Origin: Mycolicibacterium xanthum
Lineage (GTDB): Bacteria > Actinomycetota > Actinomycetes > Mycobacteriales > Mycobacteriaceae
Reading direction: 5' to 3'
Length of the DNA stretch: 64,000 nucleotides
Assembly (NCBI RefSeq): GCF_019710635.1
Contig: NZ_JAIFZS010000029.1
Location: forward strand, 83,707-147,706
The position numbers were made by a program, and so were the translations under genes. This document shows positions 47,524-59,826 of the stretch, one piece after another (positions within the stretch are counted from its first letter, which is position 1; every line of letters begins with the position of its first letter). The notes beneath the pieces were generated by a model. That model did not search any database. It was given only the letters and a program-made list of their open reading frames with translations, and was not told the origin of the DNA.

Positions 47524-48312
47524 TCAGGCGGCAGCGGTGGCGATCATCGCGGCGGCGTAGTGGCCGCGGAGGGCGCGATACCGCAACACGGCGACGTCGC
47601 GCAGAAAGCGCAGCGATTCGCGCCCCGGGCTGACCTTGGAGCCCGGAGCCTCGATCCAGTGGACCGGGATCTCGTTGACCGCGATGTCCCAGCGCTGGGC
47701 CAACCAGAGGATCTCCAGGTCGAACGAGAAACCGTCGACGCGCGAGGACCCGAACAGCGCCTCGGCCGATTCGCGGGTGAACAGCTTGAAACCGCACTGG
47801 GTGTCTTTGATCCGCACGCCTGTGGCCTTCCGAACGCCGCCGCGCAGTGCCGCGCTGATCAGACTGCGACGCCGGCCCCGGCCGCGTTCCTCAGCCCCGT
47901 CAGCCGCCCTGGACGCCACGGCGACACCGGCCCCGTTCCTGATGGCATCGAGGAGCCTGTCGAACTCCTCGATCGGAGTCGACATGTCGGCGTCGCTGAA
48001 CAGCACGTAGCGGCCGCGCGCCGCGCGCACACCATCACGAACAGCCGCGCCCTTGCCACGGTTGATCCCTGGCTCCAGCACCGTCACGTTGGCCAGGTTC
48101 AACGATCTGACCAGCTCGGCGGTGCCGTCGCCGCTGCCGTCGTCGGAGACGATCAGTTCCCATGTGAGCCCGGAGGAACACAGGTGCGCCGAGATCGCGC
48201 CGATCGTCGGCACAATCCGGTCGCTTTCGTCGTATGCCGGGACAACCACCGAAACATCTAGTTTCCCAGTCACTTTGGTGTCACGCCAAACCTGAAAATC
48301 GGAGTAGGTCAT
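47524..48312 (-). CDS. GT2 glycosyltransferase, dolichyl/polyprenyl-phosphate sugar synthase type
   Basis: A 262-residue GT-A transferase: DVSVVVPAYDESDRIVPTI, VSDDGSGDGT, the metal-binding YVLFSDADMSTP and CGFKLFTRESAEALF, the signature of DPM1/ALG5-like enzymes that charge polyprenyl phosphate with a hexose. No membrane helix is evident. Likely role: making a lipid-linked sugar donor for the polysaccharide locus. Ribosome-binding AAAGGA precedes the ATG at 48312, with promoter site C upstream. Confidence 0.9.
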   Translation of the reverse strand: MTYSDFQVWRDTKVTGKLDVSVVVPAYDESDRIVPTIGAISAHLCSSGLTWELIVSDDGSGDGTAELVRSLNLANVTVLEPGINRGKGAAVRDGVRAARGRYVLFSDADMSTPIEEFDRLLDAIRNGAGVAVASRAADGAEERGRGRRRSLISAALRGGVRKATGVRIKDTQCGFKLFTRESAEALFGSSRVDGFSFDLEILWLAQRWDIAVNEIPVHWIEAPGSKVSPGRESLRFLRDVAVLRYRALRGHYAAAMIATAAA

Positions 48313-48340
48313 CGCCAGGGGTCCTTTCGTGTCGGACCCG

Positions 48341-48396
48341 AACGTATTGCCGGCGCTTCAAGAAGCCCGGGGGCGCGATGTCAAGTGATTCTCAAG
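48341..48396 (-). promoter_or_regulatory. CTTGA regulon promoter, site C (GT2-GT4 operon)
   Basis: Minus strand: CTTGA at 48396-48392 and 48385-48381 (11 bp apart), a third CTTGA at 48362-48358 (23 bp after the second) and TACGTT at 48346-48341. The predicted transcript starts about 22 nt before the GT2 ATG. Confidence 0.7.
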
Positions 48397-48463
48397 TTTC
48401 GGGGTGTGTTTGCGGGCGGCCGGGTCCGGACTCCCACGGCTGCCGCGGCGCGGTCTCGTCAAC

Positions 48464-48519
48464 CTTGACCACTTCTTGAGAATTCTGAGGGCACCCGCTT
48501 GACCGCGGTCCCCGAGCAT
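48464..48519 (+). promoter_or_regulatory. CTTGA regulon promoter, site D (flippase operon)
   Basis: Plus strand: CTTGA at 48464-48468 and 48475-48479 (11 bp apart) and a third at 48498-48502 (23 bp after the second). The -10 position (48514-48519) reads GAGCAT, a weak match. The expected start point falls at the GTG of the flippase, suggesting a leaderless transcript. Sites C and D form a divergent pair. Confidence 0.6.
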
Positions 48520-48526
48520 GGGATGC

Positions 48527-49840
48527 GTGACAATTACCGAATCCCCAACCGCGGCCCGGAAACTGCACGCCGGCACGAGCGCCGCCCGCCAGCAGCTCAA
48601 CGGCACGCTGATCCTCACCGTGACGATTCTCGGGGTGAGCGCGTCCAACTACCTGCTCAACCTCTTGTTCGCCCGCTTCCTCAGTCCTGCCGACTTCGGC
48701 GATGCCAACCTGGCGGTCAACCTGGTTCTGGTGGCTGCCGCGGCCGCCGCGACCCTCCAACTGCTGTCGGCCCGCAACAACGCGATCGGTGGCCCGGCAG
48801 GCGTCGAGGCCCGCCGCAGACTGACGCGCTGGGCATGGGCTGTCGGCGGCGCCGTCGGGTTCGCGCTGGTGCTGGGTTCGCCGGCCCTGGCCCAAATCTT
48901 CGACACGTCCACGCCCCTGGTGTTCGCCGTGATCGGTGTCGGGCTTCCGGTATACCTGGCGCAGGCCGTCATGCGCGGGGCGCTTCAGGGCGACCTACGA
49001 CTGGGACGTCTGGCGGCCAGCTATGCCGCTGAGGCCGCCACCAGGGTGGTGATCGCCCTGGTGATGCTCGCACTGGGATTCGGGGTGGTGGGGGCCGCGG
49101 TGGCGATCTCGCTGTCGTTCGTGGCATCCGGGGTCACCGCCCGCCACCGAGTCAGCGCTCTCCACAGCAGGCGGGCCGACATCACGCCGAGGCCGGGCGG
49201 GGTGGCCGCGGTATCTGTGGCCGCCACGGTCCTGCTCGTCGGCCAGGTAGTCATCGCCAACGGGGACGTCGTGTTGGCCAAGGCAGTCATGAACCCCGAG
49301 GCGGCAGGCACGTATGCGGCCGCCGCGATCATCGGCCGAGCCCTGTATTTCTTGTCCTGGGCGGTCGTGCAGAGCACATTTCCCGTTGTCGCGCGCGCCA
49401 CCGGTCCCGAAGAACGGCACCGGGCGTTGGTGCGGGCGCTGGCCATGGTCGTGTCAATCTGCGGAGTCGGGGTCGTCGGACTCGCGTTGCTGGGCCACCG
49501 TGTCGCCCCTATTCTGCTGGGCGACGGCTACGCAGACGCCGTCGATCTGCTCGTCCCGTACGCGCTGGCGACCGCGCTGTTCGCCGTGGCCAACCTGGTC
49601 GCGAGCATCGATCTCGCCAGCGACCGCTGGCTCGCTCCTGGTGCCCTGCTTCTCGGAGCCGCACTTCAGACGTTTCTCCTGATCAGCTTCGGCGCCACAC
49701 CGATGGCGATGACGATGGCACAGGTCGTCGCCATGATCGTCACAACGGTGCTGGTGGGCGTGGCTCACCTCTGCGACAATCGGACCGACCGGCAGTTCTC
49801 CCAGCCAGTCGAGACGGCCGACGAGCACGGAGGTCGATAA
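48527..49840 (+). CDS. Polysaccharide flippase (Wzx/MATE-like membrane protein)
   Basis: About 437 residues with 12 or so hydrophobic helices, from the first (LILTVTILGVSASNYLLNLL) with the typical FARFLSPADFGDANLAVNLV oligosaccharide-translocase N-terminus, to the last near AQVVAMIVTTVLVGVAH. It should move lipid-linked oligosaccharide across the plasma membrane. Start GTG 48527 or ATG 48518; promoter geometry favours the GTG. The pyruvyl transferase gene starts two bases after its stop. Confidence 0.85.
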   Translation: MTITESPTAARKLHAGTSAARQQLNGTLILTVTILGVSASNYLLNLLFARFLSPADFGDANLAVNLVLVAAAAAATLQLLSARNNAIGGPAGVEARRRLTRWAWAVGGAVGFALVLGSPALAQIFDTSTPLVFAVIGVGLPVYLAQAVMRGALQGDLRLGRLAASYAAEAATRVVIALVMLALGFGVVGAAVAISLSFVASGVTARHRVSALHSRRADITPRPGGVAAVSVAATVLLVGQVVIANGDVVLAKAVMNPEAAGTYAAAAIIGRALYFLSWAVVQSTFPVVARATGPEERHRALVRALAMVVSICGVGVVGLALLGHRVAPILLGDGYADAVDLLVPYALATALFAVANLVASIDLASDRWLAPGALLLGAALQTFLLISFGATPMAMTMAQVVAMIVTTVLVGVAHLCDNRTDRQFSQPVETADEHGGR

Positions 49841-49841
49841 G

Positions 49842-51071
49842 ATGACCGCCACGCACAAAGCTGCCGGGTCAACGACCGCCGACCTCGCCCGCACGCAGCA
49901 CCGGCGACGAAGCGTCCTCTTCCTGGGAACCCATGGCCAGTCCAACGTGGGCGACGAGCTGCTTCTCGACACCTTCCTCACCGAACTCGGTTCGGACAAC
50001 AGGTATTCGGTCAATTCCTATGACCCGCAGGTCACTACCGCACAGCTGTCCGACCGTTTCGATGTCACGGTGTTCGACACCGGCAGCGACCGCGTCGGGC
50101 TGCTCCGCAACCTGTGGCACTGCGACGTCGTCGTGTTCGGCGGTGGAAACATCCTCAAGGAGCTCTACAGATCGGTGGGCCGATGGAGGTATGCGACGCT
50201 CACCATGGTCCTCGGGGTGGTGTCGCTGGCCCGCCTGATGGGAAAGCCCGTCCTGATGGCCAACGTCGGGATCGGACCGGTGGAATCCGCGCCCGGCAGG
50301 TTGTTGGTGCGGGCGATCCTGCGACTGGTCTGGCTGATCTCGGTGCGCGACGCGGGTTCCCATCGATTCGCCCTGTCCGTCGGTTGCCCGGCGCACAAGC
50401 TGCGGCTCGTGCCCGATGCCGTGTGGGTACGCGAACCGGATTGGCTTCGCAGCCCACTCGATTCGGCGGGAGGCAGGAACGGATCGCCGCTGCGCGTCGC
50501 CGTCAATCTGAACAAAGACGTCGACGTCGCCGACGAGTGGGATCAGTTCCTGGATCGGCTCGTCGCCGCGCTGAGCGAGGTCGCCGGCGCGCGCGACGTC
50601 GAGTTCCACGCACTGCCCATGCAGTGCGGCTTCAAGCGCGGAACCGACCTCGAGGTGCTGCAGGAGGTGTTCGGACGCCTCGACGCTCCGACGCATATTC
50701 ATGCGCCAGCCGATCACCAGGAGGTCGCCGCGATCGTCGCCGGTTGCGACCTCGTGGTGAGCGAGCGCCTGCACGCCATCATCCTGTCGGTCGTGATGGG
50801 ATGCCCCGTGGTCGCACTCCCGTACGACGTCAAAGTGCGTGAGCTCGCCGCCCAACTCGGAATGGAGGACCGGTCCTTCGACGTCTCCGCCGACCTCGAC
50901 GCCGGCGCCCTGGCCGCGGCGATCCTGCGCGCGGTCAACCCCCTTGAGTCGGAGCGTGACCGGATGGCTTCGGTCGCGGCCGCCAAGCGCCACGAGTCCG
51001 CTGCCGGATTCGCGGCCGTGCGCTCCTGGGTCGCGGCCCCCGCACGAACATGGGATCTGCTCAGCGCGTGA
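49842..51071 (+). CDS. Polysaccharide pyruvyl transferase (CsaB-like)
   Basis: A 409-residue protein with the PS_pyruv_trans fold: LFLGTHGQSNVGDELLLD at residues 27-44, VVFGGGNILKELYR, then ANVGIGPV, SVRDAGSHRFA and the C-terminal SERLHAIILSVVMGCPVVAL. It transfers ketal-pyruvate from PEP onto a sugar of a polysaccharide. It overlaps the next gene by four bases (GTGA). Its presence implies an acidic, pyruvylated surface glycan. Confidence 0.9.
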   Translation: MTATHKAAGSTTADLARTQHRRRSVLFLGTHGQSNVGDELLLDTFLTELGSDNRYSVNSYDPQVTTAQLSDRFDVTVFDTGSDRVGLLRNLWHCDVVVFGGGNILKELYRSVGRWRYATLTMVLGVVSLARLMGKPVLMANVGIGPVESAPGRLLVRAILRLVWLISVRDAGSHRFALSVGCPAHKLRLVPDAVWVREPDWLRSPLDSAGGRNGSPLRVAVNLNKDVDVADEWDQFLDRLVAALSEVAGARDVEFHALPMQCGFKRGTDLEVLQEVFGRLDAPTHIHAPADHQEVAAIVAGCDLVVSERLHAIILSVVMGCPVVALPYDVKVRELAAQLGMEDRSFDVSADLDAGALAAAILRAVNPLESERDRMASVAAAKRHESAAGFAAVRSWVAAPARTWDLLSA

Positions 51072-54000
51072 CGACCGACGCCGAGTCCTCCGGAGGCGCC
51101 GCGCCCGCCGGGACTCGGCATGTGCAGAATGGTCCCGCCGGACGTCACCGCGCACTCTTCGGCGCAGATCGATACGCCCACCAGCGGGTCGCCCTGGTGG
51201 TCTGTGCTCTGTACTTCGTCGCCAGCTTCGTGGTCTTCCGCGACGTGGCACTCGCGATCCCGGACATCCTCGCCGGCACGCGGGTGCTCGTCGGCGACGA
51301 GCTGGTTCCGTTCTTCAACCCCAGCAGCCAGTTGTTCGAGCAGGCGTTGGGCGAATTCAACGAACTGACCAACGGATACGAGTTCCGGGTCAGGTACTCG
51401 TTCCTCACGACATGGCTGCGGTACTACACGGTGCTGCCGTTCGCCATCTTGCTCGTGCTACCAACCATCGTCAGCGCCGCCTACCTGACCACAGCGTGGT
51501 TCATCCGACGGGCTTTCCCCTCCCTGTCCGCGACCGCCGTATACCTCGCGACCGGCGCACCCACCGCCGTGATCTACATGATCATGATTTACGCCAAGGT
51601 CACCCACTTCTACACGTTGGTGCTGGGCCTGTGCCTCATGACGATCAGCGCCTTCCTGATGCTCGACGCGATGCTGTTCAGGGACTCGCGCTGGGGCCGC
51701 CGGATGATCGCTGCTTGCCTTGTGACACTGCTCAATCCGGCCGTTCACTACCTGGTTCTCTTCGCCCTGTTCCTCGGGCTGGCCGTGCTGACGCTCGTCC
51801 TCGGTGAGACGGCCAAGTTCGTCCGCTCCGGCAACGTCAGGAGGTGCTGGGCGTCGGTTCGGGTGCCGGTGCACGCCCGCCGTACCCAGCTCGGCGAATT
51901 TCTCCGATCCGACAAACGATACGCCAGACTCCGATCGCTGCTGGTGAAGCTGAACACCACGACGACCATGAAGTGTGGCTGGTCGCTCGCCGCGCTGGTG
52001 GTGTTCGCGCTGATTCCCTATGCCCTGTTCGTGAAGTTCGTCGCGCTGCGGGGGGTGGCCGACCTCTCCGAGACCGTGCCCGGTGACTACTATTTCATCC
52101 GCGACGCGTCGGTCTCGCTGGTTCACATCCTGTCCTGGGACCTGGCCGGGATCATGGACAAGATCAACTTCGGCGATTACCTCGCCAAGGTCCCCCGGGT
52201 TTCGAACATCGTCTACACGGCTTTGATCCTCGTCCCGATCGCGGTGCCCGCGGTGCGCCGGACGTTGCTGGCCGGCCGACCGCAGCGCCAGCTCTTCGGT
52301 GTCATCTACGTCAACGTGACGTTCGCGGTGTGGGCCACCGTCGGCTATGGCGACCCGACCTGGTTTCCGACGTTCCACCGTTCCATTGCCGCGCTGACCC
52401 GTTCGGTGGCGGAGGTCAACGCCACCGCCGGCGACATCACCCTCTCGCTTGCGTCCACTGTCGTACAGGTTCTGCGCTTCCCTCACCGTTTCCAGTTGAT
52501 CCTGTTCATGCTGGGACCACTGTTGCTCGCACTCCCCATCGCGTGGGCCCTCGGGGCACTCGGCCGGAGACTTCAGGCACGTACCAGGAGGCGCAGCACG
52601 TCTGTCGTAAAACTTGGGAAGCAACGGAAGCGGCGATCTGCCCGGGGCTCGGCTATGGTGCCGGTGGCGCTCACTCTCGTACTGAGCCTTCTCCTTTTTG
52701 CGCCGCTACTGTCCAACGCGACGTACCGCTCGGCATATGGCAGCGGCGACTTCGACGACTTTCTGTCGGCCTACCCCCTACAGGACCTCGGGGACCTCAA
52801 GGACCAGCTGGAGAAGCTGCCGAAGGGCAAGACCGTCGTGTTACCACCGACGGAGACGGCCAAGCTGGTCGTCGGTCCAGACCAGGTCCCGCACAAATTC
52901 ATCGACAAGTTCTACATCTACTACCTGGACCAGCCGAGCTTCTACTACGGCCTGACCGGCGACAAGAAGAACAAGTTCGAATTCTTCCTGCTACTGAGAG
53001 CCTTGTATTACAAACAGGATTGGTGGGTCGATATCGCCCGCGACATGGGCTTGGAATACCTCGTACTCAACAAGCAGATCGAGAACAACCGGGGCGTCGG
53101 CGCGGAGTACCTACCGGACATCGAGAGCTATCTGAGAGAGGGCCTCGAAGCGGTTCCACAGCAGGTGAAGCGGCTCTACGAAAACGACAGTTTCGTGCTG
53201 TACAGACTGAGCGATCCCGCACCGCCGGACCGGCCGGTGCTGCTCTTCGACACGTCCTGGAACGGGTTCCTCAACACCGTCTTCGACCGGCTCGATCTGA
53301 GTCGATGCTATGACTTCCAGTACATTTCGGACTTCGCCGGTACCGCGGGCGGGCAACCGATCAACCTCATCACCGCAAACCCGGAGGAGGCCGCGCTGGA
53401 TATCTGGTCGGTGGACCACCCCAAGAGCTTCTTCGCGCCGACTCCGACTGGCAACGCATTCAACTCCGACGTCGTCACCTCGGCCTACTATCTCTCGCCC
53501 ATGTTTCGACTCTTTCTGATGTTCTCCTTCACCAAGTTCAACCGCACAGAGATGGTCACCCCGGGCATCTTCGGCACCCTGTCCGGCTCCTTCACCGGAT
53601 TGCCCAGGGCTACCCGCGTCAAGATTCCCGTTCGTGTCCCCGAGGCGGGCCGCTATCGGGTGCTGATGCGCGTCGCCGCGACCGCCAACGACGTCACCGT
53701 GACGTCGAAGTCCCTGGGCCTGGACCGGAGCCTCGAGATGCGTTCGCCACCCGATGCCCTCCAGTTCTTTGGCAAGGACGTCGTCTACGACCCCAATCGC
53801 GTACCCACATCCGTGTCGGAGCTGTCGATTCCGCAGTTGCAGAAGCTCGTTCCCGACGAGCTCATCCCGGTGAATCTCCGCTACGCATACCAGGACCTAG
53901 GGGTGGTGGCGGCCGACGCGGGCTCCTACGCCGTAGCGATCGACAAGCACGACGACAACCCCATGCTCCTCGAGGGTCTGCTGCTGGTTCCGGAAGACGA

Positions 54001-54310
54001 GTACCGGGACAGGAGTCTGCCGACATCGGTGCATGTGGTCGAGAACGCCAATGACCTCGGCTGTTCCGAGAGGTCGGAGGTCCGGTCTGGAATCATCGAG
54101 TCGGCAGATCCCGTCGGGGGCAGGGTGAACGAGGGGCCGACCTTCGAACAACTCCTGGAGCTCCTCGGCGGCATGGACGACCTCAAGACCGCCGAGCCCG
54201 GCGGCATCGGTGGCCGCTGGCTGCACCTTGCGGCGACGATTCTGCTGGTGCTCGGTGCCGTCGCGATCGTCCGCCGACACATCCGGCGCGACCCGGACGC
54301 CGATCGGTGA
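51068..54310 (+). CDS. Large polytopic membrane protein of the polysaccharide locus
   Basis: About 1080 residues from the GTG at 51068. The N-terminal 500 residues hold some ten or more membrane helices (VALVVCALYFVASFVVFRDV, FAILLVLPTIVSAAYLTTAW, and so on) in a layout similar to GT-C glycosyltransferases or polymerases. Then comes a large extracytoplasmic region (about 540-1050) with a beta-rich segment (RVKIPVRVPEAGRYRVLMRV) and one C-terminal helix (LAATILLVLGAVAIV). An early acidic loop (VGDELVPFFNPSSQ) could be catalytic. No close family is recognised; a polymerase or terminal glycosyltransferase role is inferred from position. Confidence 0.75.
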   Translation: MTTDAESSGGAAPAGTRHVQNGPAGRHRALFGADRYAHQRVALVVCALYFVASFVVFRDVALAIPDILAGTRVLVGDELVPFFNPSSQLFEQALGEFNELTNGYEFRVRYSFLTTWLRYYTVLPFAILLVLPTIVSAAYLTTAWFIRRAFPSLSATAVYLATGAPTAVIYMIMIYAKVTHFYTLVLGLCLMTISAFLMLDAMLFRDSRWGRRMIAACLVTLLNPAVHYLVLFALFLGLAVLTLVLGETAKFVRSGNVRRCWASVRVPVHARRTQLGEFLRSDKRYARLRSLLVKLNTTTTMKCGWSLAALVVFALIPYALFVKFVALRGVADLSETVPGDYYFIRDASVSLVHILSWDLAGIMDKINFGDYLAKVPRVSNIVYTALILVPIAVPAVRRTLLAGRPQRQLFGVIYVNVTFAVWATVGYGDPTWFPTFHRSIAALTRSVAEVNATAGDITLSLASTVVQVLRFPHRFQLILFMLGPLLLALPIAWALGALGRRLQARTRRRSTSVVKLGKQRKRRSARGSAMVPVALTLVLSLLLFAPLLSNATYRSAYGSGDFDDFLSAYPLQDLGDLKDQLEKLPKGKTVVLPPTETAKLVVGPDQVPHKFIDKFYIYYLDQPSFYYGLTGDKKNKFEFFLLLRALYYKQDWWVDIARDMGLEYLVLNKQIENNRGVGAEYLPDIESYLREGLEAVPQQVKRLYENDSFVLYRLSDPAPPDRPVLLFDTSWNGFLNTVFDRLDLSRCYDFQYISDFAGTAGGQPINLITANPEEAALDIWSVDHPKSFFAPTPTGNAFNSDVVTSAYYLSPMFRLFLMFSFTKFNRTEMVTPGIFGTLSGSFTGLPRATRVKIPVRVPEAGRYRVLMRVAATANDVTVTSKSLGLDRSLEMRSPPDALQFFGKDVVYDPNRVPTSVSELSIPQLQKLVPDELIPVNLRYAYQDLGVVAADAGSYAVAIDKHDDNPMLLEGLLLVPEDEYRDRSLPTSVHVVENANDLGCSERSEVRSGIIESADPVGGRVNEGPTFEQLLELLGGMDDLKTAEPGGIGGRWLHLAATILLVLGAVAIVRRHIRRDPDADR

Positions 54311-54409
54311 GCGAAGCGTGTGGCGTTTCGCTCGGGTTGCTTCTGTCCATGCCCGTGAGCGCCGGAACAGCGCGGGGCCGCTACTCCAGCCAGGGCCCAG
54401 GCCGGTGCC

Positions 54410-54586
54410 CTATCGGATGTTGCACCCGGTGCCGGCGTTGTGGCAATGGTCGCCGCTACGGCATGGTCCGCAACCGCACGGGCAACTGATGACGGCGCGC
54501 GGACGCGGGCCCGGCGGGGGCACCGGGTTCCGGTACCCGTCGTGATCGCGTCGGGGCCTGCCTGGCCGGTTGGGTCGTCCCACCAT
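54410..54586 (-). CDS. Small Cys-rich protein, possibly metal-binding
   Basis: A 58-codon frame from the ATG at 54586 with a strong AAGGAG ribosome-binding site. The first 33 residues are Pro/Arg rich; the C-terminus reads SCPCGCGPCRSGDHCHNAGT, then GCNIR, placing six Cys and two His within 25 residues, the density of metallothioneins. Third codon positions are strongly G/C. It is convergent with the membrane protein gene. The frame is short, so the call is tentative. Confidence 0.5.
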   Translation of the reverse strand: MVGRPNRPGRPRRDHDGYRNPVPPPGPRPRAVISCPCGCGPCRSGDHCHNAGTGCNIR

Positions 54587-54750
54587 GGCTCCTTCTCCTT
54601 CGGTTCCGTCGCCCGGGAAGCAACCTCGCGCCAGACGGCCGGGCGGTATGCCTCAACGATGGCACAAACCGGTGACCAGCATCCGGGTATCGAGCGACTA
54701 TCCGTAGGAGTCGACCGACCCACCGCAGGCCGGAAACGGTCATTCCCTGA

Positions 54751-54871
54751 CGAGAGCACCCCCGGCACAACAGGGGGTGCTTCATCGTTCAGGATCAGTG
54801 ATGGTGATGCCCGTAGCCGTGGCCATGACCGTCGTCTTCGGGCTCCTCCGGCTTGTCGACGACCGCGGTTT
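54751..54871 (-). repeat. Degenerate copy of the groEL1 3' end and its terminator
   Basis: On the minus strand this encodes [20 protein letters not shown] followed by HHHH and a stop, nearly identical to the groEL1 C-terminus, then the same kind of terminator hairpin. It aligns with 60512-60638 in the same orientation with several substitutions and a short gap. Homology ends abruptly at 54871, so the rest of groEL is missing. The two copies bracket a 5.7-kb segment. Confidence 0.9.
54755..54781. terminator. Terminator hairpin within the groEL1-end copy
   Basis: Arms AGCACCCCC and GGGGGTGCT, 9-nt loop. It corresponds to the terminator at 60516-60547. Confidence 0.65.
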
Positions 54872-54954
54872 CTATTGCCTGCGAATGCGGGCATTCTGCT
54901 CGGCATGCGTTGGCAAAGCCCGTCAACCGTGCACGGCAATCGCAGACGATGGCA

Positions 54955-55469
54955 GGACGACCGCGTTGGACGTCGTACGGATTGGGCAAGGCGATCTTCT
55001 ACTCTCACCACCATGCCGATCACTACAGCGGCACCACCGCGATCGTGGACCCGGAGGATGTCACGGCGGGGAGGGCCGACATCTATGCCTGGCGGAACTT
55101 CGCACCCGAGCGGGAGAACGAGTTCGGTGAGCTGATCGCCCGGCAGAGCATGGGCGCGGGGCACTACGGCGGGGCTTTCCTGCCGCCCGAGGAGAGGCAC
55201 CACCACGGCATCGGCTGCCTGCCGACCGGCGGTACCGCCGGGTTCATCCCGCCGACCAAGCTGCTTTCCGAGGACACCACGCTGACCACCGAGTACTGAT
55301 CGTCGACGACGGACTGGCACCCGACTGTGAGGCGGTCGTCGAAGCGGGCGTCGATGAACTGCGGCCGGGCGGGCAACCTCGCACAGTCTCCGGCGAGCAG
55401 ACGACATGGCCCACCCTGGCCGCGCTGCTCGACACCGAACCGACACCGTTCCGGATGCACATGCGGTAG
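54955..55469 (+). pseudogene. Remnant of an alkyl sulfatase-type metallo-beta-lactamase-fold gene
   Basis: The frame ending at 55299 contains [19 protein letters not shown], the zinc-binding HxHxDH motif of the SdsA1/alkyl sulfatase group, then DIYAWRNFAPERENEFGELI and LPTGGTAGFIPPTKLLSEDT as in that family, but starts without the N-terminal half and stops about 300 residues early. After 55299 a second coding-like piece (LAALLDTEPTPFRMHMR, stop at 55469) follows in a different context. The whole is 5' and 3' truncated. The rest of 54587-55547 holds no gene I can support. Confidence 0.6.
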
Positions 55470-55547
55470 GCCGATCACCGTCAAGCACATGCTCAACGTG
55501 CACCCGATGGGCTACCGTGCGAACTACCTACGACGAGGTGGTGTCGG

Positions 55548-56854
55548 GTGGAAAGCCGTGAGCTGGCGCGCCAGCGGACCTGCACGCTCGACGAGTCACT
55601 GCTCGTCGATCCGGAGGAATCAGAACGGCCCGTCGTCGACTTCCTCAGAGCCACGCCGGGCCGGATAGCGACGTTGGCCATCGTGCTGGTCGCGGCTCTG
55701 CTCGCTCTCGGCTTGATCGCGTCGAAGGCCGTTTCCGACCAGCGGGAGGGGCTGGAGACCCTCCACTCGCGCACCGAACCGCTGGCCGACGCAGCACAGC
55801 GGATCTTCGGAGCCTTGTCGTTGGCCAACACGACCGCGGCCGACGCATTCCTGGTCGGCGGCGTCGAAGCGCACGACGTCCGCGATCGTTACGACGCCGC
55901 GATCGGGCAGGCGTCCGCTGGTCTGGTCACCGCCTCTAACGGCGTGTCGCCCAACGATATCCATTCGCTGACACTGCTCACCGACCTGTCCAACCAATTG
56001 GCGGTGTACACCGGAGTAGTGGCCACCGCACGCGCCAACAACCGTGCCGACAGCCCGGTCGGTGTCGCCTACCTGAGCGAATCGTCGGCGTTGATGCGGC
56101 ACTCCATCCTGCCGAGCGCCGAGCGGTTGTACCGGACGCAGGCGGACGCCGTCATCGCGGCGGAACGCCCCGCGGGATCGACACGGGCTCTGATCGCGGC
56201 GGCTGTGCTCGTCCTTGTCATGTTGCTGGTCGGGCAAGCGTTGCTGGCCCGAAGCAGTCATCGTCGGCTCAGCCCCGGCCTGGTGCTGGCGTCGGTATTG
56301 ACTGCAGGCCTCGCGGTGTGGCTGACCGTGGCCGGGCTGGCCTCGGCGTACGCTGCGGCCGGCGCACGGACGGAGGGAAGTGAGCCGCTGGACATCGCGG
56401 TGACCGCGCGGATTCTCGCCCAGCAGGCCCGCGCGGACGAAATTCTCGGACTGCTCGAACGGGGCTCCGACCCTTACTCCGACATCAAATTCGGTGGACG
56501 GACGGCACAGATCGGGTGGCTGCTCGACGAGCATCCGGTTGCCGGAGCCGGCGATGCGCTGCGCGGCTGGATACGTTCCCATCAGGAGATCGCCGACAAG
56601 CTGGCCACCGGCGACTATTCCGGCGCCGTGGCTATCGCGCAAGGTGGCGGGCGCGAGTACTCGACCGCCCAGTTCACCAGGCTGGACGCCGCGTTGGAGC
56701 AGGACATCGCGCGGCTGCGCGAACGGCAGCGCGACGGCATCGCACGCGCCCATACGGCGCTGAACGCCCTTCCGGCGGGCGCCGCGGCTGTCAGTGTGTT
56801 CGCGGCAATTGCAGTTGTCGCCGGTATCGCCCCGCGACTGAGCGAGTACCACTG

Positions 56855-56855
<1 letters not shown>
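55548..56855 (+). CDS. GlnX-like membrane protein (second copy of the PknG sensory operon)
   Basis: A 435-residue membrane protein from the GTG at 55548 (GAGGTGGTG upstream). A cytoplasmic N-terminus, membrane helix at about 39-60 (IATLAIVLVAALLALGLIAS), a helical extracytoplasmic domain, two more helices near 205-265 (LIAAAVLVLVMLLVGQALLA), a second extracytoplasmic part and a final helix (AAVSVFAAIAVVAGIAP). Length and layout match Rv0412c (GlnX), which links the binding lipoprotein GlnH to kinase PknG. Its stop overlaps the GlnH-like start (TGATG). Confidence 0.8.
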
Positions 56856-59789
<2,934 letters not shown>

Positions 59790-59826
59790 GCCGATACAGC
59801 CGCCAGCACAAGGAGGCTGACCGTCC

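Noticed and set aside
54795..54989. A second short gene encoding a His-rich protein
   Set aside because: The His-rich part is only the duplicated groEL1 tail, and homology ends abruptly upstream, so it is not an independent gene.
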